In this document: positions 55,117-64,000 of the stretch, one piece after another
How positions within the stretch are numbered: position 1 is the first letter of the stretch
Layout: each line of letters starts with the position of its first letter
Source: Hofstenia miamia
Taxonomy: Eukaryota; Xenacoelomorpha; Acoela
Assembly (NCBI GenBank): GCA_004352715.1
Contig: SCFE01000092.1
Span: forward strand, 1,136,097 to 1,200,096
Length of the DNA: 64,000 bases
Reading direction: 5' to 3'
The notes under the pieces: generated by a model
Databases searched by the model: none
What the model saw: only the letters and a program-made list of their open reading frames with translations
Told to the model about the DNA's origin: nothing
Made by a program: the position numbers and the translations under genes

Positions 55117-55221
55117 CCGAATTTGATTCCATTTTCTATTTTATCGATTGAAGAATGCCTCCGTGTTAGAATGAAAAAAAATGCCTCCATGTGGAAAAAT
55201 CCAGTGCAAAAAAAAGTATAA

Positions 55222-56290
55222 CCATTTTTAATTTATAAAAAGTTATTGGAAATATTTAGCTGTCTATCGCTATTTTACGTTGCCCCGCTTGAAAGAAGAA
55301 GTTTTCCATTATCAACTGATGAAAGAATGCCTCTTTAACGCTAAGAAATATCATATAATGAACACTGTAGAAGAAATTAATTATATATTTTGCTAAGGTT
55401 TATTTAGTTTCATCGACTACACAAAAAAGCTCGTAATCCCTGATGATTTGGTTTAAAACATTTTAATTCTATTGTTGTTCTAGTGGTAAAAGAAGAAGAA
55501 ATGATTCCCGTCATATAAAGCAATCCTCCATTAATTATCTACTCAAAATAAGGTGATACAGTTTATTGCAATTATGATTTTAAAATGTAATTTATCTTCG
55601 CGTGACGCCGTTATGTATTCGGTGTGGATGTTGGCGGAAAATCAATGCGTACATTGTCCCTCAGAATTCTTATAACATAAAGCGGGTTAACTCGAAATCA
55701 AAGTATTCTGTCCAGTATGGAATTACGTCAATGTTAATCAACGAGGAGGAAGATAAAAATCAATCCACGGGACGTAATATTATTCTTTTGTGTTAATATC
55801 AAAATTCTCTGTGTTGTAATAATAATACACTGTTAATTATTTAATATGCCAAAAAGAGAGAGTGTCTATAAAAAATCTTAATTATTTGCATGGCGTAAAT
55901 ATTCCCTATTTAATTTTGCGAATGCATAACATTTACACCAATACTTAGATATAATTTATTGTTGGCAATGTGTGATTATCGATACATATCAGATGAATGA
56001 GACTTGACGAAAATTTATCGGTGCATTGGGGATGAAGACAGTGGTTAATGACAAAATATATGAACTTACATCAGCGTTGGCGGTGATACGCTAATACAAT
56101 AGACAAGATTTTTAGTGTAATTTACCATTGTTATTATAACATTTAGAATATATACGTGTTTTGTCTTGTTTTAAAATGTGGGCTTTACCAAAAGCTCGCT
56201 TAAATATTTTAGTTTTTATATTTTTGGAACTTGATGTTTTTAACATGTAAACTAGACTCTGTATTTTTAAATGTCTCCAAAAAAAAATTT
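55222..56290 (+). other. Polinton 3' region without recognised gene
   Basis: Short frames only (for example 55602-55796). TTTGTCTTGTTTTAAAATGT at about 56159 recurs in altered form at about 61429 in the second relic, which marks it as part of the element family. Confidence 0.5.
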
Positions 56291-57010
56291 TCTCGCACTA
56301 TTATTATTCACATTAAAAACTATTGCAATCTCTTTGTTTTAATTTCTATATTTAATATTTTCCATGTGTATTAAATTAGTTTTGTTTTTAACATGTAAAC
56401 TATTGTTTACGTAAATGAAACTATGTATTTTTTGAAAACAAGGTGAAGTCATTTTGAAAAAAAGAAATATTGGTTGAAAAACGTGATACGATAAACCGTG
56501 TTACAATGAATTTTGACAAATGCAATTTTGAAAGTTTCCCAGGTTACAATGTACGTCTTTCGAAATTATGGAAAATTAGTTTGTAATATTATGTGTACGT
56601 ATCCCAAAAGGGGTTGTTATAATAAAGTATATATTAACATGGCGTAATGCAAACANTCTCGCACTATTATTATTCACATTAAAAACTATTGCGATCTCTT
56701 TGTTTTAATTTCTATATTTAATATTTTCCATGTGTATTAAATTAGTTTTGTTTTTAACATGTAAACTAGACAAAAGCGTTTTTTACTAATGTCTAAAAAT
56801 TCCATGCGCATTTATTATGAAAATTAATTATTGGTTGAAAAAACCGTGATATGATAAACGTGTTACAATGATTTTTGACAAAAACGATTTTGAAAGTTTC
56901 CCGGATTATACTGTAAGCTTCTCGAAATTATGGAAAATTAGTTTGTAATATTATGTGTACGCATCCCGAAAAGGGGTTGTTATAATAAGGTGTATATTAA
57001 CATGCAAACA
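56291..57010. repeat. ~360-bp duplication around a single N at the right end
   Basis: 56291-56655 and 56657-57010 share TCTCGCACTATTATTATTCA through TATTAACATG and differ by a few percent plus indels. The single N (56656) again marks a join. Probably two element copies collapsed together, not a real tandem repeat. Confidence 0.8.
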
Positions 57011-57299
57011 AACGTGATATTATCAAAAAATTACTCATACCAAAAAAATGGTCCGTGATATTATCAAAGTGAAATTACTCATACCAAAAAATGGCCCCAA
57101 CATGTAAATCAATTAAAAAGCATTACTAATTAAAATCCATTAGTAGATGCACTTAAAAATATGTGACGTCACTAAAAACCCATTAGCGGAAATGTAAATC
57201 AAGTAGGTGGACTCATTAATTAACATTTGCAAACACTCCCTCGATATCGTAGAGGTCAAGGTCATTTTGTGCCTTCTCCCCTGCCCTATATACACTACT
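56942..57299. repeat. Right terminal inverted repeat
   Basis: Inverted partner of 51279-51664; ends TACACTACT at 57299. Confidence 0.88.
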
Positions 57300-57305
57300 A
57301 CTCTT
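57300..57305. repeat. Right 6-bp target-site duplication ACTCTT
   Basis: Matches 51273-51278 exactly. Confidence 0.85.
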
Positions 57306-59060
57306 ATTCGAATATTAAAAAAATTCCAAATGTTTCAAAACCATGGGTTGATTCCAAAGACATTGATTTAATCGAACAAAAGAAGCAGATGCGGAAAATT
57401 ACATCAATGTTCAAAAAAAGAACATCACAATGTCTATGAAGCTGCACGAAATTTATGCAATGTTGCCATAACTAAAGCAATTAGTCATTATTCAAGTTTA
57501 GAGTATCAAAACCGTACATCCCAAAAAATAAATAGGAATTTATTAACAATTTATTAAATAGAAAAGGCATGAAAACAGAAAAAATAGAAAAAATATACTA
57601 TAAAGATAAAAAATTAAAAAATCTGTAATGCTTTCAATGGAGTTTTTCTAAATTTATTGGAAACTACAGCGGTATGAATTTACCTTTTTTAATAAAACTA
57701 AATGAACTCCACCCTTTTTTTCTGTCGGTTTCCAACTAAATATAAAATCATAAAGTCAAACATTGCTTAAAAACAAATCCAGCGAACCCTCTCTAATACC
57801 AATTTGGCTCTTAAAACTCACAGCTGAACAAAGATGTTACATCTTAAATGGATGTATAAGACATTCCTTTTTTTCAGACGAATTAAAATTGGCAAATATA
57901 ATACCACTATTTAAAAATGACGATCCCGAAGATTGCTTAAATTGTAGACCCATTTCAATTTCAACCACTTCTCCAATCAGCAAAGTATTTGAACAAATTC
58001 TTTTTAATCAAATTAATAAGCACCTTTACTCCAAAACCCAACATGGTTTAGGTAATGATATTTCTACCAGCCACGCTTTAGTACAAGCTATTGAAAAATG
58101 GAGAAAAACTATTGATGATAATGAATATTCAACAGTAGCTTGCTTAGATCTTTCGAAAGCCTTCGATTCGATTGATCATAGCATATTACTACAAAAAGTT
58201 AAATTTCTAGGTTTTTAATTATCTAATATTTACATAAATGGTTTGTCCGATTATACAATATGCGGGTGATACAATATTATTAAATTCTAAATAAATCTTT
58301 CAAAAAAGCCAATTAAACAGTAGAAAATGTACTTCTCTCACTAAATATTTTGCTTCTTTAAAGCTAAAAGTGAATCCTTTAAAAACTAAATTCTACATTG
58401 GTAAGTCAAAATCTGCATCTACAATACTTCACAATATTAACTAAAATTTAACGGCGTTCATATAAAGCAAGTTGCGTCCCTTAAATACCTTGGAATTATA
58501 TTTGATTCGCATTTAAATTTTGAAAAGCAACTAAATCATATTATTTGAAAAATGGCCAATCGATTAAAGCAATTAATTTAATTTCTCAAAAATTCCATCT
58601 AAATCAAAAATTCAATTAATTCATACTCTAGTATTAAGCCATTTCAACTATGCCAATATGCTCTACACAAATATAAACCAAAAATTCCTCAGAAAATTTC
58701 AAGTACAACAAAGTAGCAGTTAATAATCATAGCTTTAATAAAAATAATGAATAGAAAAACTTTTACTTCTGCATCCACAATGTTATATCTATATAAATGT
58801 TCTAAAGATAATTAATATTGTTTCCCATACAACAAAAATGAATTTCTTTCCGAAAAAATCATTAAACAAAACAATTAGGTATAAGAAGCGAATAATGAAA
58901 AAACTCATTTTTAAACACAGCTACAAATATATGGACTGAACTACCAAAATATGTTAAACAAACAAGTAGATTGAAAAACTTTAAGATGATATTAAAACAC
59001 ACTTTTACACCTTTAATATAAAATGACTAAAGGCGAGGTTATAAATTTTACAATCCTCAT
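57306..59060 (+). mobile_element. Non-LTR retrotransposon, 3' half (reverse transcriptase), resumed
   Basis: KPWVDSKDIDLIEQKKQMRK (about 57340-57400) is the linker before RT. The frame 57763-58218 holds the RT start: SEPSLIPIWLLKL, ELKLANIIPLFK, RPISISTTSPISKVFEQIL and the catalytic ACLDLSKAFDSIDHSILL. An internal deletion then joins to QYAGDTILLN near 58260, where the catalytic YADD has become YAGD. KYLGIIFDSHLNF lies near 58485 and WTELPKYVKQ near 58935 at the C-terminus. Many stops are present. Together with 50774-51278 it forms one Jockey/CR1-like copy of about 2.3 kb, 5' truncated, dead, and split by the Polinton. Confidence 0.85.
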
Positions 59061-59718
59061 TTTCTATATTATATATTAATAGAAACTAACATCGCCATAA
59101 CACAAGTTAATTATTATTATTTGTGAATATTTCTTATTTTGTTTTATTTTATTTTGTTTGTATTTCTTTTCTTGAAGCCTTCGAATAGTTATCAGTATTC
59201 GTTTTTGTTTAAGCAATTTCTGAACATAGATATTTCTTCTAGAATCTTTAGGAATTTCCGTATGGGTAATATCACCTAAAACTCATCAACACTGAATTTA
59301 CAAACGTGTTCATATAAACATATACTGGCCAGAAGTACTATAGCAATTTGACAAAATTATTCAAAACTAGTATAAGATTACGGATTAAAAATTTCGAATG
59401 CGTAATATATGGAGGCCGTCTAGGAGTATTTAACTTTCGTTTTATATATTTATTATTTATTAATTCTTTTGTTTTTACAAATAAAGTGATTGACACTTAT
59501 AAATAATTAAAATAATATAAAAACATACATTTCACTTGGTTATATAAAACTTTATGATTATTTTAGTTTCGAAAGTTTAATGACCTTGAAGATTTAAATT
59601 GCTGGCTTTTGATTTTTCATTAGCTTTTATAGATAGATTTTATATTTTATTGACGTTGTTCTATGATTTGCGAAATTTAATAACAGTTGGTTCTTCTTAT
59701 ATATATATATATATATAT
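59061..59718. other. No gene; ends in (TA)n
   Basis: AT-rich; TA run at about 59699-59718 where the gap starts. Confidence 0.5.
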
Positions 59719-60013
59719 NNNNNNNNNNNNNNNNNNNNNNNNNNNNNNNNNNNNNNNNNNNNNNNNNNNNNNNNNNNNNNNNNNNNNNNNNNNNNNNNNN
59801 NNNNNNNNNNNNNNNNNNNNNNNNNNNNNNNNNNNNNNNNNNNNNNNNNNNNNNNNNNNNNNNNNNNNNNNNNNNNNNNNNNNNNNNNNNNNNNNNNNNN
59901 NNNNNNNNNNNNNNNNNNNNNNNNNNNNNNNNNNNNNNNNNNNNNNNNNNNNNNNNNNNNNNNNNNNNNNNNNNNNNNNNNNNNNNNNNNNNNNNNNNNN
60001 NNNNNNNNNNNNN
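59719..60013. other. Assembly gap (295 N)
   Basis: Run of N after a TA microsatellite. Confidence 0.99.
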
Positions 60014-60149
60014 ATCTATACGGGCGCTAGATACTACGGCGGAGGGCATTGGATAAAAAAATTTTTTAATAAAACGAATTATTCCGGCATTCCATCAAAA
60101 AAGGCACTGGATACTATAGAAAATCGGAAAGTGCGGTCGGATACATATC

Positions 60150-60190
60150 CCATATATATATATATATACATGATATATATATATATACAT
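60150..60190. repeat. TA-rich microsatellite
   Basis: Two TA runs separated by CATGA. Confidence 0.85.
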
Positions 60191-62041
60191 GATGATATTG
60201 CTTTTGCAATTTCACCAAAAAATTTTTGTGACAGATTTTCCCTTGGAAAGCGTTTTCCATATTTGTTAACATTTGATTGAAGGGTGCTAATTGATGAGTC
60301 ATAGCCCTTGTGATGATTAATTCATGAATAATATGGGCGTGTTGCCAATATCAAATAGGACTGAAAAAAAAACTTTCCATTTAGTTAAAAGAATGGTAGA
60401 CCCTTCTGAGTATAGTGAATGTCAAAATCAAATTGCTCTTGGTGTTTGTCCTACACCAAAGCGTATTTTTGATCAATATGATAAAAATTCTATTTTTGTC
60501 ATTGCAGGTTATTAATGTTTTATCTACGAATGGGTATGGAAATGAGTAAAGTACATTGAGTTATTTCATTTAAACAGAAGGAAGTCTTGGAAAAATATAT
60601 TGATCACAACACCAATATGAGATCAAAAGCAAAAAATAGTTTAAATTCCGATTACTAGAGTGAAAAACGAAAAAAATATTTTTCCAAAACTTTATTTTCA
60701 AATAAATAGTTAAAAAAATTAAATAATTCAGGCTTATTAAAAAATTTATATAAACTTCTAATTTTGGGAATTTAAAAAACTTTTAATTTTCAAATTCCAT
60801 TGCCAATATTTTTCTATTTTTCGAAATCTAGAAATATTGAATTATTTAAAATAACTTAGGAAAGTTTTTTATTTACAAATTTGAAAGTTCAACATCTAAG
60901 GATGATTTATTCATGTAGTTTACATCACACATTGTGGTGATTAAATACTAGCTTGAACCAGGTGATAATTTGCATGGCGTAAAAAATCTATATACGTTGT
61001 TGTAATATTTCCCTTTTCATCAAACACGATTTTTTTAATTTTTGTATTAAACGAATTTTTATGCTTTTTAATCTTGCAAATAAATGTATTTAAGATTAAC
61101 TTTCGTTGACATCATTGATTAACATAATTCAATCAGATAAGAATCAACAGATGCATAACCCTTCAAATCAAGTGCAGAGTGCATGTATTTACAAAATTAT
61201 ACAAGACTTAAAGAAGCAACTTTGTCTGTTAATAGAGGTCTCAGACAGATGAGATTAGAATGCCTACTTGAACAACGTTGAAATTGGAATAATTTATTCG
61301 AGATAACTGAACAGAGATGGGGTTTGATTTCAGGGTCTGAGGTTTCGAATGAAAATAACACAATAGACAAATTTAATAGTGTGTTATATACGATTATTAT
61401 AAGCAAAGTGTAGAGTAAATTACATTTTTGTCTTGTCTTATAAATGTGGGTTTTACCACATGCGTTTATTAATATATTAGAAATTGCAAACTAGTTTATG
61501 GTTTTTTTCGAAAATTAATTTGTTTTTTATTATTCGAACAAGACATTACACTTTTAACACACGTATTTATTATGTCTTTTAATTCAAACATTTTGCTAAC
61601 ATGGAATTTTTTACACTGGAAAAATAGCAACGTACTTGAAAAAACGAAGTGCAACCCTTCCCGAAAAATGAATTAAGCATTGTATATAGAAGGGTTTAAG
61701 CAATTGAAACACATGGAAAATTTTTACAAAGAAAATTAGTCAGCAATGTGTTATTATAATACACGATGTAATGTACACAAACAAGTGTAAGCCATGCAAA
61801 CTAAATAACGTGCAGAATAGCAATTAACCAAATCATGCAATGGCCATATAAATTAGTCACTATAGCAAACACGTGTTTATAAATCAGGCCTTGAAATGTC
61901 ACAAAAATGAGTCAGTAATTACATTGGAATTTTTTATATAAAATTAATCATTAGTCAGCAAACTTGTTAAGTATATGACTGTGCATGACGTTACTATATC
62001 CACCCCGCCAATATCCATGGCCGCACAATGAGTAACACTCG

Positions 62042-62084
62042 ACCAATTAGAGACCGGCCATTCGACCAATCAGAATAAAAGGTG
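62042..62084 (+). promoter_or_regulatory. Candidate promoter: two CCAAT boxes and a TATA-like box
   Basis: GACCAATTAGAG, CGACCAATCAGAATAAAAGG: two CCAAT boxes on the plus strand followed by AATAAAAGG. It lies within the right end of the second Polinton relic. This is pattern-based only. Confidence 0.3.
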
Positions 62085-62114
62085 TGTCCTCTCGTTTCGG
62101 CCTCCCTAACTACT

Positions 62115-63700
62115 ATCAATATATTAACCCTAAAACGGTTGCAAATTTTTTCACTTCATCTGATTGCGTGTATACATTTTGTTAACATTGGGATAGGATT
62201 AAGTTGTTAACATCAAATTTTGGCCAGTTACTTTATTTTATCATAGTTAGGATTTTGAACAAAAATTTCTGAATTTTTTGTTGTCATAGGATAACATCAG
62301 AAAATATGTTTATAATTAGGGAAGGCATGCAAAAATTGGATGATTTTCATAATTTGGGAGTAACTATTTTTAGGACACTACTGATATAAAGAATTCAATA
62401 ATGGGTAAAAATATTCACCTGGAAACATTATTTGAGACAATATATTCGGAGAATGCAACCGCAAGCAAAATAAAAAAAATTGCAGACTGATCAAATTTTC
62501 AATATTTTCTGATGGAATATAAAATTCTATGAAGCGTCATAATACTTCAACCCAATCCTCCCACCATTTATTTTGGGCCAATAACAAAAACAGGCGAAGC
62601 ACAATGTGGTCAAACTTTTTGTGCCCTAACCGAATAATATGTAGACCCAACCCAAACCGTCTTCCTAAATTTGACCATAGTTGGAAAAATAAATGCCTTG
62701 ATATGCATTGGTTGTCATGTAACACATCGATGTAGTGTTCAATGTTAAAGCCTATACATGTAACCAACAATTAATTTTAATGTTATTGATTCACCCGAAA
62801 GGACCCGATTTAAAGAAAAAGCCTTCGACCCAGTCCGACTCGATTCCATCCCCGTGCTCCGCCGGGGCTAGTAGGGTTAAGCAAAATCTATATTAATTAT
62901 TTTTGAAAATATGAAGAGATAAATCCTTCACTAGGTATACTAGTTGAGGAATGGCAAGCACGTCGATAGCAAACTGAGATAGAAAGGTTCGGACTCAGCC
63001 ATACATAGATTACCATGTATAGGTAAAAAAGTGGAGGTTTTTTCTGAAAAAAATCTTTAATAACAAAAGGTCAACTTATACAAGAGTCAGGCTAAAAACC
63101 AAGGAAGTTGTCAAGTGAATATCTGCCAAGTAGTGGCTGTTACATGGGTTATAAGAGAATACTTTCCAATTTGATTCTTTTTCATTGATATCATACTCTT
63201 GGAAAACAATCATATCCCTCTGAATTTCTTATGAAAATTATTCCTCCATGCTGACACCATGAGGGACGAACAAGGATTGCAGTTCTTGAGCTCAAAATTT
63301 TACTTAAAAGATTTTTTTGTATTTGACTAGAAATTCAATGTTTCTGTGAATTTCTTTTGTCAATAGTAAATTATATCTCTTATCAGAGTTATTCTTTAGT
63401 TTTTTACTTGTAATATTAAATGGAATCAGAGAGATTCTTGTGAATTCCTATGATAGAAGCAACAACAATAATAGCTTTATTTACACAAAATTACAGTAAG
63501 AAACAAAACTATGGTGTAATATCTCGCCCAGATAGTAAGGATGACAAATTTCTGTTGTAGGGAAGTTTGGATCTATACATTTACTAAAACTTTTGACTAT
63601 ATATTGTTTGAAATTGAGTCAACCTATCCAAGAGTTAGGCTGTTTCTCTCCTTGACAAAGATTTATAGCATATCTATATTATTTTATATTATATAAATAT
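62115..63700. other. No gene recognised
   Basis: 62600-62880 holds a GC-richer block with degenerate CCGACCC/CCAACCC words, like the termini of hAT elements, but no end can be fixed. The rest is AT-rich. Confidence 0.4.
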
Positions 63701-63703
63701 ATT

Positions 63704-63962
63704 CGTCAGTTGTACTATTGGAATCAGAGGGGTGTACAACTGACGGATTTTTAGTTTACTCATTTTTTCATAATTTTTTTTCGGTTTTTTATTAAAAACC
63801 GTTTGTATGTTTATTCTAACTGCATTGAAATTAATTTTATTCAAAAATTTTTTTTAAAAAAACTCACTTTTTGAATATATCATTCAGTTGTTATACGTTA
63901 GAAGAAAAAATCCTATAGTACAACTGACGGTTTTGAATATAAATGTAGCATTGTACAGATGA

Positions 63963-63966
<4 letters not shown>
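63704..63966. repeat. Repeated palindromic GTACAACTGACG units
   Basis: CGTCAGTTGTAC (63704-63715) is the exact reverse complement of GTACAACTGACG (63734-63745). A second, imperfect pair is at about 63884-63896 and 63918-63929. A decayed single copy (GTACAGATGAC) is at about 63955. Confidence 0.8.

Positions 63967-63997
<31 letters not shown>
63967..63997. repeat. (TA)n microsatellite
   Basis: TA run at the right edge of the window. Confidence 0.9.

Positions 63998-64000
<3 letters not shown>

Larger units (their letters stand above)
52665..55221 (+). pseudogene. Endonuclease VII-like domain fused to type B DNA polymerase (broken)
   Basis: An HNH endonuclease VII-like module lies at about 52845-52950 (CIFCKN, DHCHFTGKIRG, HNSCN). 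The polymerase exonuclease part follows (FMHNGSKYDMHILLKSL, about 52980-53030) with FLDSYWFISDSLSNL after it. The polymerase palm has motif A DVNGLYSGTMSLNLP (about 53787-53830), then SNAVFGKCMENLRKR (motif B region, about 54585-54630) and WNRPNYLGSAIL just before the gap. This combination is seen in DNA polymerases of Polinton-like elements, which use a terminal protein as primer. The frame changes near 53350 and near 54560, a 314-bp palm segment is present twice around a single N (54109), and 324 N interrupt the gene. As assembled it cannot be translated. Some breaks may be assembly errors. Confidence 0.85.
51279..57299 (+). mobile_element. Polinton/Maverick-like DNA transposon inserted in a LINE
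   Basis: The terminal inverted repeats begin AGTAGTGTA and match over about 360 bp (51279-51664 against 56942-57299). The copies differ by scattered substitutions and small indels. They are flanked by a perfect 6-bp duplication, ACTCTT. Polintons are known for 6-bp duplications, long inverted repeats and a protein-primed DNA polymerase B; all three are here. The only recognisable gene is the polymerase. Integrase, capsid, ATPase and protease are not seen, but a gap of exactly 1000 N (51665-52664, probably of unknown size) and one of 324 N (54793-55116) are inside. As assembled it is 6.0 kb, well below the usual 15-20 kb. It splits the LINE between its endonuclease and reverse transcriptase. 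Confidence 0.88.
60014..62114 (+). mobile_element. Second Polinton-like relic (right part)
   Basis: The right end CTCCCTAACTACT (to 62114), read inverted, starts AGTAGTTAGGGAGG, like AGTAGTGTATATAGGGCAGG of the first element. Internal words are also shared: TTGTCTTGTCTTATAAATGT (61430) against 56160, and CATGCAAACTAAATAACGTG (61793) against CATGCAAACAAACGTG (57001). At 60014-60130 the frame reads IYTGARYYGGGHWIKKFFN, a short glycine-rich basic start that resembles small capsid-type proteins of Polinton-like elements (weak). A 63-codon frame at 60324-60515 is unrecognised. The left end is not found. Confidence 0.5.

Overview
The window is nuclear DNA from an invertebrate animal. It is strongly AT-rich, genes carry short GT-AG-bounded exons inside long introns, and transposons of many eukaryotic classes are present. 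Nothing prokaryotic is visible (no operon-dense coding, no Shine-Dalgarno pattern). I cannot name the species. The kinesin and Fanconi genes are clearly metazoan but diverged from both insect and vertebrate versions. The assembly is gapped short-read style: six N runs (21, 698, 436, 1000, 324 and 295 bases) and two single-N joins.

Layout. (1) 1-26610: one large minus-strand kinesin-1 heavy chain gene. Sixteen coding exons can be read with consistent phase from the start codon at 26610 down to 4739 (828 codons). The tail exons are not found and probably lie beyond the left edge. Its introns and left flank hold a hAT relic (490-973), a degraded element of unassigned class (1985-3512), a small hAT with a CGGBP1-like zinc finger (14318-15050), a minus-strand non-LTR retrotransposon (18988-20689) and a Penelope-like fragment with a GIY-YIG domain (21157-21690). 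(2) 26611-36196: gene-poor repeat land with a 34-bp tandem repeat, a hAT-like MITE, a LINE with a PHD-type ORF1 and a broken endonuclease, a DD41D mariner relic, a dispersed ~89-nt repeat and a perfect 24-bp hairpin. (3) 36197-44971: three plus-strand protein genes without introns: N6AMT1/HEMK2, PRMT9 and FANCI. N6AMT1 and PRMT9 overlap by 11 nt in different frames. (4) 44972-50773: a duplicated FANCI fragment, a 170-bp tandem duplication, a second CGGBP1-like hAT and a TA-flanked MITE. (5) 50774-59060: a non-LTR retrotransposon split by a Polinton/Maverick-like element (51279-57299) that has ~360-bp terminal inverted repeats, a 6-bp target duplication ACTCTT and a broken endonuclease VII-DNA polymerase B gene. 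(6) 59061-64000: a second related Polinton relic ending at 62114, then gene-free repeats.

Gene-level themes. All fifteen kinesin splice acceptors read TTTAG, while the donors are loose. The same TTTAG lies 3, 1 and 0 nt before the start codons of kinesin, N6AMT1 and FANCI. Together with the overlapping N6AMT1/PRMT9 pair, this makes spliced-leader trans-splicing with polycistronic transcription a reasonable and testable hypothesis. The three intronless genes act in translation termination/chromatin methylation (N6AMT1), arginine methylation of splicing factors (PRMT9) and interstrand-crosslink repair (FANCI). Kinesin-1 is the plus-end-directed cargo motor. No shared pathway is implied.
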